Shown here: piece after piece, positions 1 to 9,067 of the stretch
Layout of the letters: every line of letters starts with the position of its first letter
Numbering within the stretch: position 1 is the first letter of the stretch
Assembly: GCA_035315065.1 (NCBI GenBank)
Contig: DATFYM010000026.1
Location: 1 to 64,000 of the forward strand
Source: DATFYM01 sp035315065
GTDB taxonomy: Bacteria > Acidobacteriota > Terriglobia > UBA7540
DNA length: 64,000 nt
Direction of reading: 5' to 3'
Notes under the pieces: model-generated
Database searches by the model: none
What the model saw: the letters and a program-made list of their open reading frames with translations, nothing else
Told to the model about the DNA's origin: nothing
Position numbers and translations under genes: made by a program

Positions 1-14
1 CCAGCAATTGCAGC

Positions 15-56
15 AAGGGTAGCGCAGACCTGCTCCACAAGGTCTGCGCTACCCTT
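15..56. repeat. Perfect 16-bp inverted repeat (hairpin)
   Basis: Arms at 15-30 and 41-56 are exact reverse complements around a 10-base loop. The arm core GTAGCGCAGACC recurs, slightly changed, as a hairpin at 17280-17313, so this belongs to a dispersed palindrome family and is not a single terminator. No T-tract follows. Confidence 0.8.
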
Positions 57-77
57 AGCTTCTTTCGTCCCTGCTGT

Positions 78-200
78 TTAACCGCCGCGCTTGCCCTCGG
101 CCATCATACGCTCCCGGGGCATGGTGTTGATCCGGCTCAAATGCTCCTCACCCTTGGACTTCAACCAAGCCAGGACGTCCGCATCGGTGGGGAAAGAGAT
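78..200 (-). pseudogene. BrnA-like antitoxin, C-terminal fragment
   Basis: The minus strand encodes about 40 residues ending at a TAA (80-78), with the core DADVLAWLKSKGEEHLSRIN. This resembles the C-terminal half of BrnA/DUF4415 antitoxins, whose usual pattern is DADVLxWF(K/R)xxGxxYxxRIN. An in-frame stop lies just upstream, and the adjoining frame carries only a vaguely similar stretch, so the 5' half appears to be lost or frameshifted. No BrnT toxin is seen beside it. It is followed upstream on the same strand by two more toxin-antitoxin loci, so it reads as one layer of a decayed cluster. The family assignment rests on this short motif only. Confidence 0.45.
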
Positions 201-290
201 TTACGGCTTGATCGGCCGACAGCAAGTGCAGGGCAGGGTCGTCTGCGGCCCTTTCAGTAGGAGGTGCTCGTCTTGCACCGGATGGCGGGA

Positions 291-551
291 CTACGCCACG
301 CCGATGAGGCGATTGTACTCTGCGTGGGGCCCAACCCAGAACCACACCACTTCCGCGTCATGTTGAACGGCAAGCGCCCGGTAGTGCAGACCGACCCGCA
401 CCGACCAGAAACGGCCAATCCTCTTGAAGTGCAGGGAGGGATGCCTCGGGCTTTGCCGTAAAAGCTGGTAAGATTCGTCCGCTAACCGCTGGATGTCCTT
501 CGGGAGTCGCCGGTAGCTCCGCCAGAACCTTGGACTGGCCCTGTGTCTCAT
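291..551 (-). CDS. RelE/ParE-superfamily toxin
   Basis: This 86-residue basic protein has the compact pattern of a RelE/HigB-like toxin: helices rich in Arg and Lys at the N-terminus (FWRSYRRLPKDIQ), then HPSLHFKRIGRFWSVRVG, HYRALAV and a C-terminal FWVGPHAEYNRLI. Such toxins are mRNA interferases or gyrase inhibitors; the active mode cannot be told here. The ATG at 551 overlaps the TGA of the upstream small gene by 4 bases (ATGA), the usual translational coupling of antitoxin and toxin. Length is normal for the family and the frame is open, so it is probably intact. Confidence 0.85.
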   Translation of the reverse strand: MRHRASPRFWRSYRRLPKDIQRLADESYQLLRQSPRHPSLHFKRIGRFWSVRVGLHYRALAVQHDAEVVWFWVGPHAEYNRLIGVA

Positions 552-748
552 CGATCGGTGCAGCGGCCCTCCCGGAGATCGTTCAGGGCTTCATCAGCCA
601 ACGCATCGAGTCGACCCGCCGCAACATCCTCTTCAATCTGGCGGTCCCAGGCGGCAGCGTCCAGCTCGGCGAACCACGCCCGAAAGGCGGCGAGGTCCTT
701 AGACGAAAGCTGGCGAACAGCATCCTCGATCTGTTTCAGGGTGCTCAC
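548..748 (-). CDS. Antitoxin of the RelE-like toxin
   Basis: This 66-residue acidic protein contains WDRQIEEDVAAGRLDALADE, a signature seen in small antitoxins next to RelE/ParE-like toxins. The GTG at 748 is taken as start because the peptide STLKQIEDAVRQLSS is the usual family beginning. A farther GTG at 790 would add 14 unrelated residues that overlap a VapC relic. A GGTGGAG lies about 13 bases upstream, a little far for a ribosome site. It overlaps the toxin gene by 4 bases and would be transcribed with it. A distant relative with the same WDRQIEED motif lies at 33784-34029. Confidence 0.8.
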   Translation of the reverse strand: MSTLKQIEDAVRQLSSKDLAAFRAWFAELDAAAWDRQIEEDVAAGRLDALADEALNDLREGRCTDR

Positions 749-825
749 GGTACTAAGCTTACTCCACCTGACGAGCCGGTGCAACGCCACAGTCGAACGA
801 GGACGTTAGTATCAACGGCCCGCAT
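745..825 (-). pseudogene. VapC (PIN-domain) toxin, first 12 codons only
   Basis: An ATG at 825, overlapping the end of the AbrB-type antitoxin gene by 14 bases, opens a 26-codon frame that begins MRAVDTNVLVRL. This is the canonical first beta strand of a PIN-domain ribonuclease, including the first catalytic Asp. It then loses similarity and stops at 747-745, where the next antitoxin begins. This looks like a vapC whose body was replaced or deleted by arrival of the RelE-type module, leaving its antitoxin partner an orphan. The overlap geometry is just what an intact vapBC would show. Confidence 0.7.
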
Positions 826-1075
826 GGCGTTCCCGCACGTACCGCCTGATTCCCTGCTTCAGTTCAGCGAGAGTGCGAGGCCTCGGGGGCCGATCCGGGA
901 AAAGCGCCCTGTGAACATCCTCCCAACTGTATCGTGCCGATCGCCGTACCACGATCTTCTCGCCCTCTTGATTCCACTCCAGGACCGATCCGGGACCAAT
1001 CCCGAGTCTCCGGCGCACTTCCGCGGGCACGGAAATCTGACCCTGCGCGGTGACTTTAGAGCGAGCCAATGCCAT
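812..1075 (-). CDS. vapB: AbrB/MazE-fold antitoxin, partner toxin lost
   Basis: This 87-residue protein opens with SKVTAQGQISVPAEVRRRLG and continues GIGPGSVLEWNQEGEKIVVRR, the swapped-hairpin AbrB/SpoVT/MazE DNA-binding domain in the first 45 residues. The C-terminal half (WEDVHRALFP, RTLAELKQGIRRYVRERHA) is the usual toxin-neutralising tail of VapB antitoxins. The start ATG at 1075 is unambiguous. The downstream vapC is reduced to a 12-codon relic at 745-825. The antitoxin is therefore probably an orphan that may still repress its own promoter. Confidence 0.85.
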   Translation of the reverse strand: MALARSKVTAQGQISVPAEVRRRLGIGPGSVLEWNQEGEKIVVRRSARYSWEDVHRALFPDRPPRPRTLAELKQGIRRYVRERHAGR

Positions 1076-1178
1076 ACATCCATCTTACCACGGTAATGGA
1101 TTGAAAGTCGTAGTCAGAAGGCTAAGTCGGCTTTCCAGTCTACCGGGCGTCAAAACGTGGGAGCAGGAAGGCCACGGC

Positions 1179-3608
<2,430 letters not shown>

Positions 3609-3800
3609 CGGGATACCCCCAGGGTCGCGTTGCGGCGAGCTTCACGGGCGCGACCCGAAGCGCTTTCGAACCGATGAGCCGGACACACGGCCGTTTCATG
3701 CGGGCCTCAATGACTCTTACGAGACCCACTTCCTCAAAGTTCCGAGCGCCCGAATCACAAAACGCCGTAGGAGCCACCGGTGAGGATGCGATTCGTCGGC

Positions 3801-4373
3801 CTAATCCCTGTCGGCCGACCGGCGCATCTTGCCCTCGACGAATTTCTGGAATTGATCAGGCTTTCCGGGAGGCGCCATCTCGAACGTGATCGCGATATGG
3901 TCCGGTTGTGTCAGGTTGTAGGTCAGCCGGTAGCGCGGGGCTCCGGGTTCCGCATCGCCAAGGAACACGGCCCCCTTGCCGTCGGTCGAAGCCGTCACCG
4001 TGTAGTGGATCACGTTGCCCTCGTTATCCGTGTAGAACGCTCGAAGCTGCTGCCTTACCTGGTCTGGATAGATGATCATCAAGTCGTCGTGCGAAATCGC
4101 CGGGCGGCCGTTCGTCGCCGGATACTCGGAATGGTTCTTCCGCACCAGCACCTTGTCCTGCAATCCGGCCTCGAACGAACAGTACCCCGCGCCCGCCTGC
4201 CCAGTTTCCGCAGTTCCCTCGCCTACCCACTTCCCGAGCAAGAATTTCAACGAATCCCAATTGACGCTCGTCGCAGTCCGTTGCGCCGGCACCGCCAGCG
4301 CCTGACAAAGTAACAACACCACGACGCTCAGTGCCATCATCTTCGCGAGGGAATCTCCTTTCAACTCACGCAT
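3801..4373 (-). CDS. Small exported protein of unknown function
   Basis: I do not recognise a characterised function. The protein is 190 residues, with a lysine-bearing n-region and hydrophobic stretch (MMALSVVVLLLCQALAVPA) that reads as a Sec signal peptide. The mature part begins VNWDSLKFLLGKWVGEG and is predicted beta-rich (HYTVTAS, YRLTYNLTQ, IAITFEMA). That opening and the size recall calycin/DUF1579-like barrels, a weak similarity. The ATG at 4373 overlaps the upstream isomerase gene by 8 bases. An alternative ATG at 4340 lies 14 bases after an AAAGGAG. Either start keeps the export signal. Its overlap with the sugar isomerase suggests co-transcription. Confidence 0.7.
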   Translation of the reverse strand: MRELKGDSLAKMMALSVVVLLLCQALAVPAQRTATSVNWDSLKFLLGKWVGEGTAETGQAGAGYCSFEAGLQDKVLVRKNHSEYPATNGRPAISHDDLMIIYPDQVRQQLRAFYTDNEGNVIHYTVTASTDGKGAVFLGDAEPGAPRYRLTYNLTQPDHIAITFEMAPPGKPDQFQKFVEGKMRRSADRD

Positions 4374-5556
4374 AACTGCTCGCTGCCGCGGCCCGTCCCG
4401 CCCGCTCGCGCGTGATCCGATCCAGATAGCCACTGGCACGGAACGCCACCAGGGGATCCTCGCCGAGCCCGCGCGCCCGCCGCCACTCGCGGATGGCGGG
4501 ACGAACATCGGTGGAGAAGGCGTCCTTGTAAGCGTCCTCGGCATCGATCAGCCGCTGCTCCTGCTGCGCCCGCGCGAGCTTGGGAAAGTCGATGATCGCC
4601 GCCTTGGCGTAAAGCTCCTGCGCCGTGGTCACCGTCTGGATCATCTCCTCGATCTTGTTCTTCAGGTTATGGCTCTGGTCCACCATGTAAGCGATGTCTG
4701 CCTTGGTGCCGGTTTCCCACTCGTAGGCGCAGATCTCGGCGAAAATGCGGAAGAGCTGATAGGGATCGATGGAGCCCAGCGTGAGATCGTCGTCCGCATA
4801 GCGGCGGTCGTTGAAGTGGAACCCGCCCAGCATCTTCTCGTCCAGCAGCCACGCAACGATCTGCTCGATGTTCTGGGCCTGGTAGTGATGTCCCGTGTCC
4901 ACCAGCACGCGAGCCTGCGGCCCGGCGTCGCGCGCCAGCAGCAGCGCCATGCCCCAGTCGCCGATATCGGTGTGGTAGAACGCCGGCTCGAAGGGTTTGT
5001 ATTCCACGAGCAGGCGTTGACCGGGGGCCAGCGCCGCGTGCGTCTGGCGCAGACCCTCCGCCATCCAGTGCTTGCGGGCGCGAATGTTGGCGGTGCCGGG
5101 ATATGACGAGCCGTCGGCGAACCAAAGCGAGATGTCGCGGCTGCCCAGATCCTTGGCGATCCGCACCGAGTCCAGCAAGTGATCGAGCGCGTGCTGACGC
5201 ACCGAGGCGTCTTCGTTCGAGAGCGACCCGTACTTATAGATCTGATCCTGGAAGACGTTGGGGTTGATCGCTCCCGCCTGGATCCCATAGCGCTCGGCGA
5301 GGCGCCGAATGTCCTCGGCCTTGGTGCCAGCCGGGACGTCCCATAGCACGTGCAAGGCCAGCGTGGGACAAGCCCCGGTGAAGGCGTGCACCTGGGCTGC
5401 GTCGGCGAATTTCTCCTCGATGGTGCGGGCGGCAGGCTGGAGGAACTTGCCGAAGCGGGTTCCGGTGTCCGCGAAACCCCAGGAAGGCAGCTCAATACGA
5501 AGGCCATCCAAAGCTGCTGCCACCTTGCCGCTCACGGAAGTAGTCGAAGTTGACAT
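4366..5556 (-). CDS. L-rhamnose-isomerase-like sugar isomerase (TIM barrel)
   Basis: This 396-residue protein resembles the RhaI/YulE group of L-rhamnose isomerases (Streptomyces/Pseudomonas type), which convert aldoses to ketoses using divalent metals. Metal-site strands are visible in order: LLVEYKPFEPAFYHTDIGDW, ARVLVDTGHHYQAQNIE, and GGFHFNDRRYADDDLTLGSID. They supply the Glu, Asp and His ligands expected of the barrel. Length matches the family. It has no signal peptide and should act in the cytoplasm. The exact sugar (rhamnose or another deoxy- or ketose sugar) cannot be fixed from sequence. No rhaB or rhaD genes are adjacent; the overlapping downstream gene is an exported protein of unknown role. 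Confidence 0.85.
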   Translation of the reverse strand: MSTSTTSVSGKVAAALDGLRIELPSWGFADTGTRFGKFLQPAARTIEEKFADAAQVHAFTGACPTLALHVLWDVPAGTKAEDIRRLAERYGIQAGAINPNVFQDQIYKYGSLSNEDASVRQHALDHLLDSVRIAKDLGSRDISLWFADGSSYPGTANIRARKHWMAEGLRQTHAALAPGQRLLVEYKPFEPAFYHTDIGDWGMALLLARDAGPQARVLVDTGHHYQAQNIEQIVAWLLDEKMLGGFHFNDRRYADDDLTLGSIDPYQLFRIFAEICAYEWETGTKADIAYMVDQSHNLKNKIEEMIQTVTTAQELYAKAAIIDFPKLARAQQEQRLIDAEDAYKDAFSTDVRPAIREWRRARGLGEDPLVAFRASGYLDRITRERAGRAAAASSYA

Positions 5557-5567
5557 GATGTCCCCCG

Positions 5568-5701
5568 CCTGGTAGCGCGCGCGTCCCCGCCCGCGCTTCA
5601 GAAGTGGCGAGTGGCGAGAAAAAAAAGTAGGATGCCCTCTTGCTAGCCATCATCCACCAACCACTTCCGAAGAGCGGGCGGGGGACGCCCGCGCTACCAG
5701 G
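5568..5701. repeat. Long imperfect inverted repeat between isomerase and tRNA
   Basis: Arms of about 40 bases at 5568-5607 and 5661-5701 are near-perfect reverse complements: GGTAGCGCGCGCGTCCCCG against GGGGACGCCCGCGCTACC, extending to GAAGTGG/CCACTTC. The loop contains a two-copy heptanucleotide repeat (GTGGCGA at 5604-5617) and an A-run. It is upstream of the isomerase start and could form a long hairpin in its leader. Confidence 0.75.
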
Positions 5702-5707
5702 TCAATC

Positions 5708-5784
5708 TGGCGCGCCTGGAGGGACTCGAACCCCCGGCCTACAGATTCGAAGTCTGCCGCTCTATCCATCTGAGCTACAGGCGC
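5708..5784 (-). tRNA. tRNA-Arg (anticodon TCG)
   Basis: The minus strand folds as a complete 77-base tRNA with an encoded CCA end. The acceptor stem GCGCCTG pairs with CAGGCGC, and the D arm is GCTC/GAGC. The anticodon arm CAGA-CTTCGAA-TCTG places TCG in the loop, and the T loop is TTCGAGT. Anticodon UCG reads CGA-type arginine codons. The discriminator base is G. Confidence 0.95.
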
Positions 5785-6101
5785 GGCGTCTAACCTATAC
5801 GTTTTAAGTCTAATGTAACGCTCTGGACATGGCAAGGCCAAAGCGAAAGCCCGCAGACCTCGATCTGTAGGTGTTGCAACCGTATTCTGGATAACCCGGT
5901 CCAATCTGGTGACCTCATCTTCGGGATGGCTGCAGCCTTCACCTCGTAGCTTCTCGGCCGAGGGAACAACAACGGAACGAAACCAACATTCGAATCTCCT
6001 TGTCAAGTGCACGGCTCACTCGCCGTTTCCTACCTTAGTCGCTGGAGTTCGCCTATCTATCTAGCCCTGCGAGAATCAAAATAGATTACCGATAACTCCC
6101 A
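5785..6101. other. Intergenic region without a supported gene
   Basis: This is upstream of the tRNA on its strand and ahead of the Hsp70 operon promoter. Open frames here are short and lack coding character. The tRNA promoter must lie in this stretch, but no clear -35/-10 pair was recognised. Confidence 0.5.
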
Positions 6102-6130
6102 TTGATGTTGACTAAAAAGTCCGGTATAAT
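6102..6130 (+). promoter_or_regulatory. Sigma-70-type promoter ahead of the Hsp70 operon
   Basis: TTGATG (6102-6107) and a perfect TATAAT (6125-6130) are separated by 17 bases. Transcription would start near 6137, giving a leader of about 390 bases before the ATG at 6529. An alternative TTGACT at 6108 has only an 11-base spacer and is not credible. Confidence 0.6.
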
Positions 6131-6528
6131 GGCAGCTTGTCTGATGAGTTCCAACACCGCGCGCCTGAGTCGCTTGCACAGTCGAATTCGAGGGTGTCTC
6201 TTCTCCACGTTGGCATCGCGTATCCGACTACGTTCTTGTCAGCAAACAGACCGTCAAGTCGTTTGTTTGCTGTCACTTGTGACAAGCGCCGAGGCGTGGT
6301 CTGTCGCTCTCGACTCAGATCATCAAAGGGCGGGCGTCTTTATGGCGTGGCAAACGTGCAGGACTCTGCTGATCGAGAACGTAGCCCGTCGTCCCCAATT
6401 CTTAACTCTGCTTTAACTTAGGGAGCTTGAACACGGCTGTATCGCCCAAAGCGTACACGCTGTGCTTTTCTCGAACAGCGGGCCCCCTCTTGGTGAGCTT
6501 CGCTGTTCGATAATCGGAGTGAACTAGG
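6131..6528 (+). other. Long structured leader, no gene recognised
   Basis: This lies between the promoter and the DUF2760 gene. It holds a stem CAGCAAAC/GTTTGCTG (6240-6247 with 6265-6272), a short palindrome TGTCACTTGTGACA (6271-6284) and a perfect 10-bp inverted repeat directly before the gene (6471-6510). Small frames exist but show no recognisable protein. It could be a regulatory leader or encode a small RNA. Confidence 0.45.
6471..6510 (+). promoter_or_regulatory. 10-bp perfect inverted repeat before the Hsp70 operon
   Basis: TCGAACAGCG (6471-6480) and CGCTGTTCGA (6501-6510) are exact reverse complements around 20 bases. The repeat ends 6 bases before the ribosome site GGAG (6516-6519) of the next gene. 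It could be an operator or an RNA hairpin limiting translation. It is not a CIRCE element (TTAGCACTC-N9-GAGTGCTAA), so HrcA control is not indicated. Confidence 0.5.
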
Positions 6529-7095
6529 ATGGGACTTGGAAAACGGGTTTCTTATGCCTTGCGTTGTTTCGTCTCGATTCTGTTACGGGGTGAGATACCG
6601 CAGCACATTGCACTGGAGCTGGTGAAAACGCCGGCTCTTATTGCTACAACCACCGGCGCCGCTGAGTTGACCGCCGTGCGGAAGGTAGAAGAAGTTGAGA
6701 AGCCCCCGTCGGAGTCGTTTGAGCGAGCGGTTCAGATGCTTGCCTTGCTGCAACGCGACGGACGACTGATCGACTTCTTGGCTGAAGATGTGGCGTCGTA
6801 CCCTGACGCACAACTCGGCGCTGCCGTGCGGACTGTGCACGAAAGTTGCCGGCAGGTTTTCGAACGCTATCTCAAGCTCGAACCGATCATCGCTGCGGAT
6901 GAGGATCAGGTGGTCACGTTGCCGGCGGGGTTTGACCCAACATCCATAAAACTAATCGGAAACGTCACGGGCAAGTTGCCCCTTCGGGGTCTACTACGAC
7001 ATCCGGGGTGGCGCGCAATCCAGGTGAATCTGCCGCCCTTGCCGGAGGGGCCGGGTCGGTGGGTAGTAGCCCCGGCTGAGGTTGAGGTTCCTTAG
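6529..7095 (+). CDS. DUF2760 protein, first gene of the double-Hsp70 operon
   Basis: This 188-residue protein has a hydrophobic N-terminal helix (SYALRCFVSILLRG). A conserved block follows at about residues 65-185: FERAVQMLALLQRDGRLIDF, YPDAQLGAAVRTVHESCR, a middle VVTLPAGFDP, then RGLLRHPGWRAIQVNLPPLP and VVAPAEVEV. This matches the DUF2760 family, which in several phyla is encoded beside divergent Hsp70 genes; its biochemical role is unknown. Start is the ATG at 6529 with GGAG nine bases upstream. The next gene begins 80 bases later on the same strand, so a shared transcript from the 6102 promoter is likely. Confidence 0.85.
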   Translation: MGLGKRVSYALRCFVSILLRGEIPQHIALELVKTPALIATTTGAAELTAVRKVEEVEKPPSESFERAVQMLALLQRDGRLIDFLAEDVASYPDAQLGAAVRTVHESCRQVFERYLKLEPIIAADEDQVVTLPAGFDPTSIKLIGNVTGKLPLRGLLRHPGWRAIQVNLPPLPEGPGRWVVAPAEVEVP

Positions 7096-7175
7096 AAACG
7101 GGGCAGGCAAGGCCGCATTGTTGCTGCTCGATGGCTCGATTCAGAACGGCCACCTGATCCGCAAAAGGAGGCTAT

Positions 7176-9023
7176 TTGGACGCCCGATACATCGTTGGCA
7201 TCGACTTGGGGACCACCAATTCGGCGCTGGCGCATTGCCAAGCCGCCGTTGCCGAAGATGCTGAGCCGATCAGTGTCCAGGACGTCCCACAGCTCGTCAA
7301 TCCGAACGAAGTCGCGGAACGAAGATTACTTCCGTCTTTCCTATATATACCCGGCGAAGTGGACTTTCCCAAGGGCAGCGTGGCATTGCCTTGGGAGCGA
7401 GAGCCGAGGTTTGTGATTGGCGAACTGGCGCGCAAACGCGGCGCTGAGAGTCCGGCGCGGCTGGTAGCTTCGGCCAAGTCCTGGCTCTGTTACGCTGCCG
7501 TGGACCGGACGGCAGCTCTCCTACCATGGCAGGCCCCGGAAGAGGTTCCCAAACTTTCCCCGATCGAGGTTTCGTCGCACTTCCTGCAGTACCTGCGCTG
7601 TGTGTGGGATAACCAGTACGCGAAGAAGAAACCGGAACTGGCTCTGACCGAGCAGGAAGTCTTGCTTACGGTACCCGCCTCGTTTGACGAGGAGGCACGT
7701 GAGTTGACACGGCTCGCGGCGGAGCGGGCGGGCTTGAAGAACGTGACCCTCCTGGAAGAACCCCAGGCCGCCTTTTACGCCTGGCTCGACAGCCAGGGTG
7801 ATGGCTGGCGCAGACGCATCAAGGTCGGCGACCTGGTTCTGGTCTGCGACGTCGGTGGGGGAACAACGGATTTCAGTCTAATCACCGTGTCGGAGGAGGG
7901 CGGTGAGTTGGCGCTCAAAAGGGTGGCCGTCGGCGACCATATCTTGCTGGGTGGGGACAACATGGATTTGGCTCTGGCCCGACTGTTGCAGCAAAGGCTG
8001 GAAGCCAACGGACATCACATCGACAGGTGGCAGTTGCACAGCCTGTGGCATCAGTGCCGGCTGGCCAAGGAAAAGCTGTTTGAGGAACCGAAGAGCCAGA
8101 AGCACGCCGTCACCTTGCTGGGCAAAGGCGCCAAACTGGTGGGCGGAACGATCAAGACCGAACTGACCCGGGAAGATCTCAATCAGGTCTTGGTTGACGG
8201 TTTCTTTCCGAAAGTAGCCAGCGACGAGACACCTGCCCGGCAGCGCCGAATTGGGTTCCAGGAACTGGGCTTGCCCTACGCGGCGGATGCGGCCATCACT
8301 AAGCATCTGGCGCGTTTTCTATCGCAGCAAGTTCAAAGCAGTCCGGAATTGGAAAAAGTGCGGCGCGGAAAGAGTGGGTTGGCATGCCCGACGCACGTTC
8401 TCTTTAACGGCGGCGTAATGAAGGCCGCGGTGCTCCGGGAACGGTTGATTGACGTGCTCAACAGTTGGTTGCGTGACGAAGGCTTCGAACCGCTAAGGTC
8501 GAAGGAGGTTCTGGATGCGCCAGACCTGGAGCACGCCGTAGCGCGCGGCGCAGCCTACTACGGCAGGGCAAGACGCGGGCGGGGCGTACGGATCCGCAGC
8601 GGCGCGTCGCGCACTTATTACATAGGTGTTGAGAGTGCAATGCCGGCAGTGCCCGGAGTGGAAGCGCCGCTCAAGGCCCTGTGTGTGGTTCCTTTTGGCA
8701 TGGAAGAGGGGACGGAGGCGAAAATTCCGAACCGGGAGTTCGGGCTGGTAGTTGGTGAGGCGGCCGAGTTTCGCTTTCTGAGCTCCTCGGTGCGGAAGCA
8801 GGATCAGATTGGCAACCTGCTGGAGGATTGGGGTGATGAGATTGAAGAGTTGAGCCCACTGGAGGTAACGCTGAAGCTGGACGGGCACGAGGGCACCGTC
8901 CTGCCTGTACGGTTGGAAACACGCGTCACGGAGGTCGGCACCCTCGAAGTCTGGTGCGTCTCGCGTGACGGGACCCAACGCTGGAAGCTCGAATTGAACA
9001 TCCGTGAAAGAGGTGAGAAATGA
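7176..9023 (+). CDS. Divergent Hsp70-family ATPase (615 residues)
   Basis: The Hsp70/actin-fold nucleotide domain is clear. Phosphate-1 is IVGIDLGTTNSA (residues 6-17), phosphate-2 is VCDVGGGTTDFSL (223-235), and an adenosine-side motif HVLFNGGVMKAAVLRERL lies near 410. A DnaK-like lid and the EEVD-type tail are missing. The C-terminal 150 residues look like a shortened beta substrate domain ending GTLEVWCVSRDGTQRWKLEL. The start is TTG at 7176, chosen because AAAAGGAGG (7163-7171) sits directly upstream. It lies between the DUF2760 gene and a larger Hsp70 paralogue with which it shares most of its length. No DnaJ or GrpE gene is present. Confidence 0.92.
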   Translation: MDARYIVGIDLGTTNSALAHCQAAVAEDAEPISVQDVPQLVNPNEVAERRLLPSFLYIPGEVDFPKGSVALPWEREPRFVIGELARKRGAESPARLVASAKSWLCYAAVDRTAALLPWQAPEEVPKLSPIEVSSHFLQYLRCVWDNQYAKKKPELALTEQEVLLTVPASFDEEARELTRLAAERAGLKNVTLLEEPQAAFYAWLDSQGDGWRRRIKVGDLVLVCDVGGGTTDFSLITVSEEGGELALKRVAVGDHILLGGDNMDLALARLLQQRLEANGHHIDRWQLHSLWHQCRLAKEKLFEEPKSQKHAVTLLGKGAKLVGGTIKTELTREDLNQVLVDGFFPKVASDETPARQRRIGFQELGLPYAADAAITKHLARFLSQQVQSSPELEKVRRGKSGLACPTHVLFNGGVMKAAVLRERLIDVLNSWLRDEGFEPLRSKEVLDAPDLEHAVARGAAYYGRARRGRGVRIRSGASRTYYIGVESAMPAVPGVEAPLKALCVVPFGMEEGTEAKIPNREFGLVVGEAAEFRFLSSSVRKQDQIGNLLEDWGDEIEELSPLEVTLKLDGHEGTVLPVRLETRVTEVGTLEVWCVSRDGTQRWKLELNIRERGEK

Positions 9024-9067
9024 TCCGGTGAAACACTGGACTTCCTCTCTTCTGCCCGGAACCATTC

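Noticed and set aside
5650..6012. Small protein frame covering the tRNA
   Set aside because: It runs through tRNA-Arg in antisense logic and has no protein features.
6108..6130. Promoter TTGACT with TATAAT
   Set aside because: The spacer is only 11 bases; the TTGATG at 6102 with 17 bases is better.
6131..6185. CTGATGAG..GTCGAA, like parts of a hammerhead ribozyme core
   Set aside because: The GAAA part of the core is missing (CGAATT) and no stem II closes around it.
6471..6510. Possible CIRCE heat-shock operator before the Hsp70 operon
   Set aside because: The arms do not match TTAGCACTC/GAGTGCTAA and the spacing is 20, not 9.
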